This document shows, piece by piece, positions 36,379 through 48,829 of a DNA stretch of 64,000 bases. Made by a program: the position numbers and the translations under genes. Position 1 is the first letter of the stretch. Each line of letters opens with the position of its first letter. Source of the DNA: Clytia hemisphaerica (Eukaryota; Cnidaria; Hydrozoa; Leptothecata; Clytiidae); the NCBI GenBank assembly GCA_902728285.1, contig CACVBU010000346.1, positions 537,070 to 601,069 on the forward strand, given 5' to 3'. The notes below the pieces were generated by a model, which ran no database searches, was not told the origin of the DNA, and saw only the letters and a list, made by a program, of their open reading frames with translations.

Positions 36379-37253
36379 TGTTCGATTGACACCGTCTGGA
36401 TTGTATAAGCTCTCATTTTTCAGCATTTTCTATTGTGTATTATTCCTTGACATTAAAGTCATTAAATGATAGTCTCTATTTTAAGCATGATATCCCTTTA
36501 AAGTCAAGGTGGTTTCTGGTTCCCTTTAAAATAATTTTGCCCTAAACCATAAACGCGACTGAGTATAAATAAATGGTAATGAAAACTGATTTGACAGTCA
36601 AAAGAACTCTGGTTGAAGGGGCAATTAGATCAGTATATCAGAAGCCTTTGATATTCCAAAAGTTGAAAATCCTTACCGAAATTGTCTTTTTGATTTTCCA
36701 CTGAAACTAACCTGAGATCAGGTTAATTTAAACTGAAATTATGCTGAAATAAAACGCTGAAACCACCGAAAACTCAGGAAACCTCACAATGTTCGGAGAA
36801 AACGAAAGTGAATTACTTCCTACTAACGCAAATTCTGATAAATAACGAGATTGCTCACGAGAATTTTTGACCCGCGCAAGCAAACCCGCACTTGTCAATC
36901 ATTTTTTAGACCTGTCAATCATTTTTTAGATGCTTTTCTTTTCACTTGTGGTTCGGAAAAAAAGTGATAATAATTAAAAAAGACGACAGTCGATTTTTAT
37001 GCATTTTTTTTTAGTTTAAAGTTTTGGAATACTGGATTTTCAAGAGAAGGGAAAGTCATGACTCTTGACTCTCCACCCACTAATAACCAACCTGATCTTT
37101 GAAATACTGTACTTGAGTCAAACTGCACTGAGGTGACACTACTTAGAAAATTTTTGTTTCTTAAAAATATAATGGGAATTTTCATAAATATTCAATAAGA
37201 CCATAAAACCAGAAAAAGTTTAATCGATGCTGACAAAATAACACAAACTCCAA
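36379..37253. other. Non-coding spacer
   Basis: No gene recognised. A near-duplicate CCTGTCAATCATTTTTTAGA occurs twice at about 36891-36930. The sequence just before 37254 could be the body of a SINE headed by the tRNA-like segment. Confidence 0.4.
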
Positions 37254-37325
37254 CGCACCGTATAGGATTCGAACTCTCGAAAATGACTTTCACATGACTA
37301 TCTGTCCACCACCTTATCCACCCGG
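37254..37325 (-). repeat. tRNA-like segment, possible SINE head
   Basis: On the minus strand AGTTCGAATCC matches a pol III B box, about 50 bases after a weaker A-box-like GGTGGACAGATAGT, followed by TATACGG. The spacing fits a tRNA-derived head. Acceptor-stem pairing is poor, so an active tRNA gene is unlikely. Confidence 0.3.
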
Positions 37326-37749
37326 CCCGGGGGGGGGGGGGTACTAGGATTGATGGGTGTCGGGTATGTGCGTGCCAGACCTCTGGACCCTTACCCTTAG
37401 AGAGACTGAATTTTGGTGAAAAGGTGACCCTTAGAGAGACTCAGTGTAGAAAAACCCAACCCTTAGAGAGACTTTTTCACAAAAAATTTCTATAATGGGC
37501 CAAAGAAATTCGATTTTTAAAAGAATTTCTCCAATTTTCGAAAAATTTCTCTAATTTTTGAAAAATTTTCTCACTTTTTTTAAAAATGTTCTCACTTTTT
37601 TGACTTGACCGACCCTTAGAGAGACTGATTTTGACTTTTGTTGTTTTGGTAATCCTTAGAGAGACTTTGGGAGGGTGAAAAACCCTACCCTTAAGGCACG
37701 CACATACCCAGCACCCATTTTTGCCTAAGTACCCCCCCCCCCCCCCGGG
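37326..37749. mobile_element. CCCGGGGGG-ended element with CCCTTAGAGAGACT words, perfect 8-bp target duplication
   Basis: It starts CCCGGGGGGGGGGGGGGTAC and ends GTACC plus a C run and GGG. It is flanked by CCACCCGG at 37318-37325 and 37750-37757. CCTTAGAGAGACT occurs five times internally. This is hAT-like by its 8-bp duplication. Confidence 0.88.
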
Positions 37750-37757
37750 CCACCCGG

Positions 37758-38859
37758 CCACATACATAATACGTTGTCTAAGCGTCTAAGTGAAGAATGA
37801 TGAAATATACAATATCTTTATTTGCCATGACCTGTATAATTTTATTTACCCTGTCAAGGTATTAACTTCTTAAACAAATGATTTTAGATCATTTCCAACA
37901 TGCGCAAGCCGATCGCTGATTCTCAGGGGATTTACAGGACTCTTTAGTGGGACTGCTGCAAACGGGCTGTAAACCCTGCTAGTGCCTGTAAAATTAGAAT
38001 TTCCTTCTGGGGGGTTAGGACACTCTCCAATCTCCTTAAAGTCTCAAAAGACTAAGGAGAGGAGCTCTTTCTTGCATACAGTACCCATATACGGCAGACA
38101 GAATTCACAGAGCGTAAACGCGCGGGCGATTAAACACAATCGCGCAGAATAGGGGTCAAAAAATTCCCGTGAGCAATCTCGTTATTTATCAAAAAGTACT
38201 AACGCAACCTGACTACCATCTTGAATTACCTTTGTCCCGCTTTTTGTATGACCCGTACATTCCGCCCCGCCCACACGGCATGTGCCGCCTTTCAAGGTTA
38301 GGTTTTTCGATACCCTCGAAGAGACTAACCGGAATTCTCAATATATTTCAACCATGATTGTGTATACGCTCTGTTTGTAAGGGTGTGTTTGCAGACTGCT
38401 GAATTTCAAGTCTGACAGTAAATATCTGACGTATCTTTATAATAGTTTTGACTCGGATCCATTTAATTTTTATAATTTGTTTTGCACATTGTGACCTCAG
38501 GCTCATTTTTCAGGTGGCACTGTAAGGGTCAGAACGTTCGGTCAAATGCACTGTAAGGGTACCTTTTCACTGCTCAAGGGCTGCACTGTAGGGCAATGCT
38601 TAGTCTGAATAGTCTGAATCGCAGATCTTGATAGACATATACACTTCCTATAAGAAACTCTTTTCGCTAGAGGATATAAGCAGAAGATGCTCAAAGGGTT
38701 AAAAGTGTGGCGTGCGTTAATACAAATTTCATTAGTTCATACGGGGATGGTATTTGTTATGTGTCTTCTGCTAAGCTGTCCATGAAAGGTTGGAATTCTG
38801 GTGCGAGGATACCTTATATATTCTTCATATTTTAACTCGAGCTATTAAATAATCATCTA
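37758..38859. other. Non-coding spacer with element fragments
   Basis: No gene recognised. At about 38513-38592 CACTGTAAGGGT occurs twice, with a third CACTGTAGGG nearby. This is the same word seen near 21530-21730 (CCCTTACAGTG), so a fragment of that element is likely. Confidence 0.45.
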
Positions 38860-38868
38860 ACCTAACAT

Positions 38869-40050
38869 TAGCCTGGGAATCCAAGCATTAAACTTAATTC
38901 ACAGTCTAGTTTATGATATTTTTGCTGCTTGTTTAACGCTTGGCGCAGGTAACTCGCCTGCAGGGACAGTCAAGAACACCTTCAAATTAGCCTATCATAG
39001 GCTGATTAGCCTATCATAGACTATTTAGACTATTTTATATAGGCTATTTAGCCGAAAATCAATAAAAACCTCGATTTCTGACGAAATATAAATAGTCGCG
39101 TCTATTTTTCACCATTACTTCATTGCCCAAAGCCAAAAGAATCTTTTTCACTTAAACTGACATAACATTCAATTTTGGAAACGAAAATATAAATAAATTT
39201 AATATCCATCGGCTAACTAACCGATTATAGGCTAATTTTCTGATAATGAAGTTCTGCTGAATCGACAAAAAGCCCGATTTTCTTACCCTGCGCATGCGCA
39301 CGCATGCACAGTACCAAAAAGTGGAATATTTCCTAAACCAAAATTGACCCAAAGTCAAAATTTGTCATGAGCATTTCTCTGACAATGAGAAACCATGTAT
39401 TCCTTAGAGAAGACGCGATTATTTATATTTCATCAGAAATCGAGGTTTTTATCGATTTTCGGCTAAATAGCCTATATAAAATAGTCTAAATAGCCTATGA
39501 TAGGCTAATCAGCCTATGATAGGCTAATTTGAAGGTGTTCTTGACTGAGGGAGATTTTTCCCTGCAATGAGCTTCGGCCTGATTGGCTAGCTTTCGGCGT
39601 ATTACTTAGCAGTACTTTCGCGCGCATTTTGATAATTTTGATGCGCGCGCATAATTTATGGAAAAAGCTGACTCTGCAGAAAAAAAGAAAACATATGAAA
39701 ATGAAAACATAGATTCATTCATAGTCTCTTCTTGTGACTATGATTCATTTCGAAACATAATGGCTGTTGGCTGGAAGTCTAAATACATGTGGCTGATGTT
39801 TTGATGTAGTTTTTAGTAGTTTTGAAAGTCTTTAGAGCTTGTGAAAGAGTTTTTATGGTAAGTTGATTATGTGTGCTTGCCTGGGTTTCCAAAGTTCAGA
39901 AAGTCTGTCAACAAGGGTTCACATACAGACTGTTTATAACATTCTGTGTCAGACTAATCTACCTGCACCAAGCTCTATAATCTTAGAACTTTGTGAGGTG
40001 AAGTATTTTTTGTTTTTTTTCTAAGATTATGAGCTTGGATTCCCAGGCTA
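38869..40050. mobile_element. 1.18-kb element with TAGCCTGGGAATCCAAGC ends and perfect 9-bp target duplication
   Basis: The terminal inverted repeats are TAGCCTGGGAATCCAAGC and its complement, flanked by ACCTAACAT at 38860-38868 and 40051-40059. A 9-bp duplication is typical of Mutator-like elements. No transposase frame is visible, and a second element is nested at 38967-39547. Confidence 0.85.
38967..39547. mobile_element. 581-bp hairpin element with AGCCTATCATAGGCT words, nested
   Basis: The ends are CAGTCAAGAACACCTTC and GAAGGTGTTCTTGACTG, with flanking AGGGA direct repeats at 38962-38966 and 39548-39552. The arms pair almost perfectly for about 190 bp. The word AGCCTATsATAGGCT, itself a palindrome, is repeated in each arm. 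Confidence 0.87.
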
Positions 40051-40059
40051 ACCTAACAT

Positions 40060-41446
40060 ATAAAAACCTAAGCAAATGTGAAAAAATTCCCAACATTTAC
40101 AAATCTCACTTCGATCTAAAAAATATTATTTCAATTTTAATACTCACCCACCAAGTTGCCATAAGCTAATGCTGTTGAACCATTTTAAATTTGATAAACT
40201 TTTCTTTTACAGCCATCAGTTTTTACTTTTAATATTGTTTCCTCTATTTCTTTTGCTACTATAAAAGTAAAGGAAAGTGGAAGTGATTTACGAGGAAATA
40301 TTGTATATTTGCTTGGTCAGTGAATTTGTCACCAACTCGAAAAAGTAAGTGGATAAACTAAGAACTTATTTTGCAAAAAAAAAGTATGCAATGAGTTGTT
40401 TAGAAGTCTTATAAATAGAAAAAGCCGTGAACAGTCTACCCCAGGTCACTCATTTTCTCAAAACCCATTTTCCATCTTAGCTAACATACAAGAAGGGGAA
40501 AAAAAGCAAATTTAAAGTACGATAGCTCAGAATTTAAGTCAGCGTTTGCTCTTTCTGATGGTGAAAAGTTTAGATTTATAATATTTTCAGTTTTCTCACA
40601 ATCTAAATTCAAGCTTATACGTACAATTTTTTTTGAAACACCCGGTACTTTAATTATCGCTTTAAGAATTACCATGGCAACCAATATCAAACCCTTTTGA
40701 ATAAATTATCAGTCCGATTTTGAGATGATGGTATTTGTCAATGCTTACTGGTCTGTAAAATACACACATTGTTTCTCAGGGCAAAAATACCGTAAATAAA
40801 CAAAAGATGGCGTATTTTTTCGATCCAGCAAATAAATTATACGATATCTTTTTCGAGTCATAGCTGATTACGAAATTAGCATACATTCTAGAAAATAAAA
40901 CTTGTATTATAAAATTGTAAAAATATGTACTATCAATTTTCATAAGTATTTATCTGAACAGTAAAAGCTTTTACATAAACAGGACAAAATTACCTATCCG
41001 TTTAAGACCTACCTTCCTTTGCCTACTAGATGGACAGATAGAAGCTTCCTTTTTGAACGTATTAAGTTCAGTAGCTTTCATTCATGAAATGCATTGGGAG
41101 AAGACCGCAAGCAATATCAATCGAAAATGTCATCTTCATGATCAGAAATTACCGTCAGAACTTAGTGATTGCAAGAAAATACTCAAAACGATCTTTTCTT
41201 AGATCTCTTATCACAGGGAACTTTTTTTCCGACGAAAATAAACTCTCTAAATTTTCCAGAAAAATCTTTATTTCAATTCTCTGTATTGTTTACCTGCCAA
41301 CTGCTTTTGCCCATCTGGGAATCAATTACCAAAGCAATATTTTGAAAACGAGGTAAGCGTTGCTCGTGACTTAGTTTATGAAAAGTTCTATTACAAACCA
41401 ATCCTAGTGCACAACTATTTAGATAAATACATATACAACACCATTT
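40060..41446. other. Spacer downstream of AFG1L
   Basis: No gene or clear repeat is recognised. It presumably includes the AFG1L 3' UTR next to 41447. Confidence 0.45.
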
Positions 41447-44400
41447 TCAATTTTGATTGTTACTTTCATCTTCACTAGCCTGCCAATATTGTTCACTTTG
41501 CATTTCAGTTAGCCTGGATACTGTTCGTTCGATGGCGAAAATTTCTTCTTCAGCGGTAAACAGGCTAATGTTGTGATCTTCATCTTGGGTCTGTAAAGTA
41601 AATTGAGTAATCTTGACTTTGTTATGAAAGATTTCCAACTACAGTTGAAAGCCTATTTAACTCGAACCATAACTCCTTAACTCGAACAAATTTGTGTTTC
41701 CAGTGCAGGTTCCAGTCATGAAAGGTTTTCAATTACAGTGTCCAAGTGGAAATTCAAAATCAATATTTGTTGACTTTCGACTCCCCTAAAGAGCAAACAA
41801 GTGATACTTTTATGGACCTACCTGTATTTAACACATATATAATTGATATCTACGTGACGTGACTATTAAAAAATCATTCAGAACATAAACAGTGACGATC
41901 TATTAAAATTAGTCGTTTGTTTCTTATAAAAAAAACGTTTAGAAAACAAAATTTCATGCTCTTGAAATATTCTTTCATATTCAAGACTTCGTGAGCAAAA
42001 AAAACATCTATCTCATCAAAAAATTGAGTAATTTGGCTAAAACATTGATGTATGCTTATTAAAAGTGATTCTTATAGATAAAGATGCGTTTTTTTGAGCT
42101 GAAAAATTCGTTTTTTACAAAAATCTGCTTGAGCCATCTTTTACCTACTTTCATGCAAAAAATCAGAAAAAAAACAATGATCCAATATTTCACAAAGTCC
42201 AAAAAACCCGTTCTTTAGCTGTTTTTTGGCCCAAATTTGCCCAAAAACATTTTTTTTCGAAAATCGGGCTCCGTCACATTCGAGGGCTTATAGTTATGTA
42301 TCGAATCTGGCCAGTTTTTCTATAAAAACACGCCAAGCAGCCAAAATTGGGCCAACAAATTTTTTTTGCAAAGATCTGCTTGAGCCATCTTTTACCTATG
42401 ATGGTACCCTACTTTCAAGCAAAAAATCAGAAAAAATTAATGATCCAATTTTTCACAAAGTCCAAAAAACCCATTTAGCCGGCTTATAGTTACGTATCTT
42501 TGTGCAAAAAATCATAAAGAATGAAAGAGCCAATCTCGAGAAAAGCTAATACCTAAGTAATTGATAATGTGCGTATAAAAAAATATCGAATTTGGCCAGT
42601 TTTTCTATAAAAACACGCCAAGCAACCAAAATTTCACGTCTAATTACACATATTCTTCAAAAGTAAGCCCTAATGAGCAAAAAAAACATCTATCTCATAA
42701 AAAGAATTGAGCCAACAAAATTTTGCACATTTTGGCACATTTTGGCCACCACCATTTTTCACCTTTGGACCAAAAATCAAAAGATTCCTATGATTCAATC
42801 CTGAGAAAAGTCGGTAACAGACGAACGGACGAACAGACGAACGGACGAACGAACAAACGAACGAACGAACACAGGTTAATTTATAGGACCTCCACCCCAC
42901 CGGGGTAGGTCCAAAAAGCTGGATTTCAGTCTGTACGTAATTGTTTTGTACCTTTCTTTTTTAATCCCTTCCACATAACACTTATAATGCCAACACACTA
43001 GAGGTGTGGGCTGTCTGATGTCAGATGTGAGTATCTGTGAGTATGCAATGCAATCCTTTTATATGGCTTTTGGCTCAAAGATCTATACGTGTTTTAGGAA
43101 TGGGGCTGAAAAGCTTGAAAAAACTTACACCAATGAGACCGAGGTCGTCCATTAACATGCGTTTTGCTTCTGCATCATAATCGTTCATAGTTTCGTTGGT
43201 GATGAACAGATTGTCTAACGGTTGCGCTGCTGAAAGGATCAACCGCACCTGAAATCGAAGGTAAAGACTTTTCGTAGTAATATTCACTCACTTCACTTCG
43301 ACACAAAGCACTCAGTAGTTTCAGAAAATATAAAGCTAACACCTGATAATTGTGATATGGATATCATTTTAAGTAATACACATTACCTATATTTAACTTT
43401 TTTCGAAGACATACAATTTAATATGCGACAAGGGTAGAAAGATGATAAGTTGGACGAACCTTATTATCATAGAAGTTATCAATGAGAGTGATAAACCTCC
43501 TTAATTCGACTTTCCTTCGTGGACTCATGACCGGGACATCAGTAAGAATGATGGTGTCGAAAGTCTTGGCAAACGCGATGTAATCCGCTGCACCAAGAGC
43601 CTGTACAAAGAATGAATGGAAAAATATCATTATTAATAGTTGGCCATGATATGAAACGATTTGATTTTTAATATTTGATACCACACGATTAAAACAATAA
43701 GTCTTCCGGAAGACTAAGTAACCCTTCAAAAAACATAAATGCATTAAAATTGTTATGAGCTATCTTTAAAAACTCTAAAAGAGTGTACCATTTTGGATAG
43801 TTCGATGAATGAGTGAAATGAAAGCATTTCTATTTCTTTAAGATATTTTCTGTTCTTACCTTTCTACAAAGTTCATCAAAGTTTGTAAAAGCAACCTTCC
43901 CGCATGCTCGTTGAAAGACATTGTTGCGTCCATACACTTCCACAGTTTTGGGTTTTACGTCTACAATAAAGCAATACATTTCCTCATATAAAAAACTGAG
44001 ATCGAATTTTCAAAGTTTTAGAGGAAACGTTGTCTTTTTTGTCTCCAGCAGAGCATTAAGGGCTTGTAGCAAATCAGATTCAAAGAAGACCTTTCACATT
44101 CTTTCCGTGATTTTAATTTAAAGCAAGACTGAGAAAAAAAAAAATCTCTAAAAACAAGACCCACAAGAAGCGAGACCTATTAAAGTCAATGAGCAGCGAT
44201 GTAATAAATAGATTGACAAGGGCAACGGAAGTATTTTTTTATTACCTTGTTTTTCGTTTTCACACAACAATTTGAAAACATCCTCTAATTTGTCTTTTGT
44301 AGACGCGTCTTGTGAATTGAAGTATGTTTTCGAAATGTCCGAAAATTCTGAAAAGTTGAAGAAAAATTGAGTTAAGCAGTGTTCGAAAGAAATGATTAGT

Positions 44401-47400
44401 TGAAAAACGAATTCATATCATAAATTGAATTAAATTATAAGAATCACAGAGTGCTCAAAAAAAATTGACTTACAACTGCTACACCGTGTTTCATTGGGGG
44501 TTGTGTTCGGGGTTGTTATTTTTTTCTAGAATATTCGTATATCGGAATAAAGCTGCACTGCCTGAAGATTGCACCGGCAAGGTAAACAAGAGAATTTTTG
44601 ACTTTGATTAAAGTTTTGCCAACTTAGTTTTCAGACTTAATATTAGAAGGTCAACTCACCTAATCTTCGATAATCAACACCAGATAGAGGTACGATTTCA
44701 CAATATCTCTAAAATATGAAATATCATATGAAAAAGATTGGTAGAATAAATAAGATAGAGGCGCAATTTCATAGTATTTCTGAAAAATAATAAATATAAA
44801 AAGCAAACGGAAAAAGAATAATGGTGCACATGGTACTATAAATACTTTATTTTGCTGAACAAAAGACGTACTTACCTCTAAGATGGGAATGAAGGGGAGA
44901 AAATTGCCTCTTTGAAGACCATTCTTGTACAAATCTGGTGAAATGAAAATCATAAGATAATACCCTCTCGGCAATTCTAAAGTATGTTGTATTTATTTTG
45001 AGAGAGGCTTTGTGGACCATTGTTGAAAACAAATGTTGAAACAGTGCTCGTTACACTTCTAGAAGGTTTCGGGTATGAGTTTTGGCCAGATTTTATATTC
45101 TTCGAGATTTTCGGGCCATTTATCGTGTATTTTTCAAGGTTCTGTATATTCTAATGATAAGAAAATAAAATCTAAACAAGAATAATCAAAATATGAATAT
45201 CCTAATATATAGTTCAATTTGTTTAAAAATTTAAAAACACACTACTGCCAGTTTCACGCTTAATGCAATCAGCATTAGTGTGTTTTTAAATTTTTAAGCA
45301 AATTGAAATATATATTTAAAAGCTCTACTTACGTATGGAGCACTGTATCGACATTTGTTTTATGACTTCTATGAAAATCTTATGATATTATGATACCCCA
45401 CACTGCTTTTAGCGCCACTGATAATCAGAATGAGACTGAGAAATTCATACCTTGAGGGTGTCGATTCGATGTGGCGATAACAATAACTCCATTTTCGAAC
45501 AAACACGTGAACAAACGTTTCAAAATCATGGCGTCTGCTACATCTGTCACCTGAAAACATAATATGTAACATGATGTAATAAAATACATACGTTCCTTGA
45601 TGAGCAGGAAATTAATGCCAAATAAAATAATCTCCGAGCAGATTCTATTAACTCCACGCTAACACGCTGTCACTCTGAAAGCCATGACACTGTAAGTAAA
45701 TTTGTCCAGGTTGGCGCGCCGCATCCAGATTGAGAGATCCGAAATTGACGTTGATGCATGTTTGAGTGACGTGTGAAGAGCAGCGTTTGATAATATAGTA
45801 TTTATTATAAAGATAGGTTTGGTTTTTTACAGGGTTTTTCAGTTTCTCATCTTCATGGTCTTTTCAGGTTTTTTGCAGATCTATCGTTCGGTCTACATTT
45901 TTGGGTTTTTTTCATTATTTATCTGGCTTGCTCTAGTATTTATTACACCACTTATCCAACCAGTATTTATTTCCAAATAGTATTTTCATTAATTAAGTAT
46001 TGTTAATATAATATCATTATTAATTTCGCCTTAGCGAAAGTATTGCAATCAGCATTCTGTGGCGGTGGTGAGGAAAAAATTTAGAAAAAGAAAGTACTTG
46101 ATACGGTGGACGAACTCAGTAAAATCAATTTACAAATTACACGCTCGTATAACCACGGACGATTTTCGCAGGTTTTTCGCAAAGTAAACTAGGGTTGGCG
46201 TACAAAATAAGCATATTTATTTATCTTATAGGCATTTACTTTATAAGAATCAAATCAATCGATAGACGATGATATACCTTTCGGTAATTAGTTCATACAA
46301 AGTAAACAAGGGATGGCGTGCAATTTGAGTATATTTATTTTTCTTATAAGCATATACTTTATAAGAATCAAATCAATCGATAGACGGTGATATACCTTTC
46401 GGTAATTAGTTCTTACGAAGTAAACAAGGGATGGCGTGCAATATGAGTATATTTATTTTTTTATAAGCATATACATTAAATGAGTTCTTAAAAATCAAAC
46501 AACAATTTTTCTAAAATTGGTCTTATTTTTTTAGCGATTTTAAGCCTCGTTGTTCTTGTAAAATTGTTTCATCAAGTCTCGATGTAAAGTAGATTTCAGA
46601 TTAGCTTCAATCTCTACTTCTTGTTTTCCCATGCAGTTCAAATTCTAGGCGAAATTTTCGACTTCAAGTCGTCTTGTTTGGATTTTGGATGAATATTAAA
46701 TGAGATTTTAAGCGCGGAGATTGGCATACACCAAACAATCGCACCAAATCAGCCGTCAATCATAAACAACGTTGTGTACGGAGAATGGATGATCTGTTAT
46801 GAGATTATTAATGAACTTGGATTTTAAAAGAACAAAACTCAAAGAAACCATAAATAGATTTGCGAAGCACTCGTTTAGAGATGGGGCCTTTGTCAGCTAC
46901 ATCGTTAACACTCTGCAAACTTAAATCAATGTTACAATTTAAGTTGTAAGGTTGAAAAAAGTCTTAAAAGCTATAATTTTGTAGCCTGGGTTATTGCAGG
47001 TTATTGTAGTCTTACTCTTTCACAAAGCCCATACGATTTAAAATATTAGTATGGCGACATTTTAAGAGAGGTTTGAATTTGACTGTTTTTACAAAAGGTC
47101 AGACTTTCAGTAACACGATTTTCTATAAGTTTTTGTAGAAAAGCTCGTTCTATGTCGAGCGTTTCAGCAATATTTTAACAATTTTAGCAAGATTAATAAG
47201 TTAAGCAACTAAAAGCAACACTATAATGAACTAACTTGGAATTCGTCAAAACACAAGAACCATGTCTCATCAGAGATGTCTTTAGCAATGGGAGGTATGG
47301 GATCGAGTGGTTTGGATGTTCTGCTTCTGTGATCGACAGGTGGAGCGTCTAATTTGAATTGATGGATCCTCTTGTGAACATCAATCATGAATTGGTTGAA

Positions 47401-48441
47401 ATGTACTCTCTTCTTTGGTCTAATGTCGACATTCTTGTACAACATGTCCATTAACATGGTTTTACCACAACCTGTAATGGTAAAAATGGAATAACTAATC
47501 CAAGGGCATTTCTTCAATCTTTAAATATTAGGGATTTTATTTGAGATCAGAAAAGCCCAAATTACAGATGTAGAACAATAATACATACTTTCACCATCTG
47601 AATAACACAATGTCCTTATAACATTCTACCGATTAGTAGTGTGAAGGTTTCGATTACAGAATTGTACTGCAATGGACTGTGTTCGAAATCCAAGCACTTC
47701 CAGATAAGGTGTTAGGGATATATGGCGATAGACTTACCGTCAATGTAATTTCCGCTTGCAAAATGTTCAATAATATAGCCTTCCCCCATGAGCAGTAACA
47801 AGTGAGCAGGTTAATTTTAAGCACTAGCCTAGATTACTTTATCAGTTTGAATAGTCATCTTGAATTTGAGCTCTAAAGCAGAAACGTACTAACTTCATAT
47901 AAACTCACCGACCGATCCATACAGATAAACACCTCTTGGTGCATTACTACTCTGTGATGAAAAAGAGAACAGTTTGCCAAACAAATTGGATGCTGAAGTC
48001 TTATTGTATGTTCTCACATCTTGGTAAAGCTTTTGTAGACGATACACAACTCTTTGTTGTTCTTCGTCAACTTTTAGTAATCCATTCTCAAGCAGTGATT
48101 TGTATGTACCTTCAGGTCCATGCTCAGATTTCTCGATTGCTATGTCTTGCTGGACTACTGAAATATAAGAATGTGATATGTCAAAATACACCAGCTCCTG
48201 AATAAATGAAATTCTCTATTTTGAATTGTATTCTAATACATTTGAGAAAACAATACTGTTAGTAAAGCAACTTATCGCACGTTAAAATGAATGTCTATTT
48301 CAAATTCGAAGTAGGTTTCGACAGTTCAGGACAGTTGACAATCCATGTTCTAAAAAAATCAATACCTTGACTTTGAAGGGAAGAACATATTTGAAAAGAT
48401 CTTTGATGGTATGACACAAGAGACCAAGCAGCTTTCCTCAT
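41447..48441 (-). CDS. AFG1L: AFG1-like mitochondrial AAA-type ATPase (11 exons)
   Basis: Coding exons 5' to 3': 48366-48441, 47909-48157, 47236-47471, 45451-45550, 44876-44934, 44660-44708, 44246-44347, 43860-43960, 43460-43600, 43129-43248 and 41447-41590. They sum to 1377 bp (458 aa plus stop), all phases match, and human AFG1L is about 481 aa. The N-terminus [17 protein letters not shown] is basic and serine-rich, as in a mitochondrial presequence. Walker A (GSVGCGKT) spans the exon 2/3 junction near residue 105. Walker B is CFDEFQ near residue 185, followed by [12 protein letters not shown], the sensor-like IATSNR and DLYKNGLQR. Later family blocks are [12 protein letters not shown] and [22 protein letters not shown]. 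The family acts in mitochondrial protein quality control. The upstream neighbour TMEM242 is on the same strand. Confidence 0.96.
41813..42913. mobile_element. TGGACCTACC-ended element, copy 2 (AFG1L intron 10)
   Basis: Left end TGGACCTACC; right end GGTAGGTCCA with GGACCTCCACCCC just inside. Internally a block with GAGCCATCTTTTACCTA and CACAAAGTCCAAAAAACCC is present twice (about 42130 and 42380). A (GAAC/GGAC)n tetranucleotide array lies at 42820-42870. Borders are approximate. Confidence 0.5.
45211..45308. repeat. Short inverted-repeat element in AFG1L intron 4
   Basis: TTCAATTTG plus TTAAAAATTTAAAAACACAC pairs with GTGTGTTTTTAAATTTTTAA plus CAAATTGAA. The centre is GCTTAATGCAATCAGCATTAG. 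Confidence 0.8.
46190..46480. repeat. About 119-bp tandem repeat, 2.5 copies (AFG1L intron 3)
   Basis: AAGTAAAC-(t/a)AGGG-(t/a)TGGCGT recurs at about 46192, 46310 and 46429. Between these, ATCAATCGATAGACG and TATACCTTTCGGTAATTAG are nearly identical. Confidence 0.9.
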
Positions 48442-48820
48442 TACAATCTAACCAATACTCATTATACTTTTCCTCTGAAATGAAACAAACAAAATGACAC
48501 GTTGAGTATTAATAATACCACTGTAATAAAAGTGTAGAACATACTGGATTTTCAAGGAAGAAAATAAAGAGAGTCAGATTCTTCTTATACTTCTTCAGAA
48601 TTTACAACAAAAATATAGTACAAAAGTGTTTTATGGGGTTTAAAATGGTAATTTATGGTGACTTCAATGTTCAATAATTATTGAAATCAGTCACCCAGGT
48701 CTCCACTGTTTGTAGAGTCTTTCAGCAGAACTGATAACATTAGTCTCAAGTGTTTCGCCAATTCCAAGCAATTCCAATAAGTTCTATGATGAAAAAATCT
48801 CATTATCATCATCTCATTTG
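48442..48820. other. AFG1L-TMEM242 spacer
   Basis: Holds the AFG1L 5' leader and, before the insertion described next, the original end and 3' UTR of TMEM242. On the minus strand the bases after the 9-bp repeat read TTC AAA TGA in the TMEM242 frame. Confidence 0.6.
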
Positions 48821-48829
48821 AATTCTTCT

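Noticed and set aside
48366-48480. Alternative frame of the AFG1L first exon (EKYNEYWLDC...) as coding
   Set aside because: It cannot join exon 2 in phase. The ATG at 48441 gives a presequence-like N-terminus and the correct phase.
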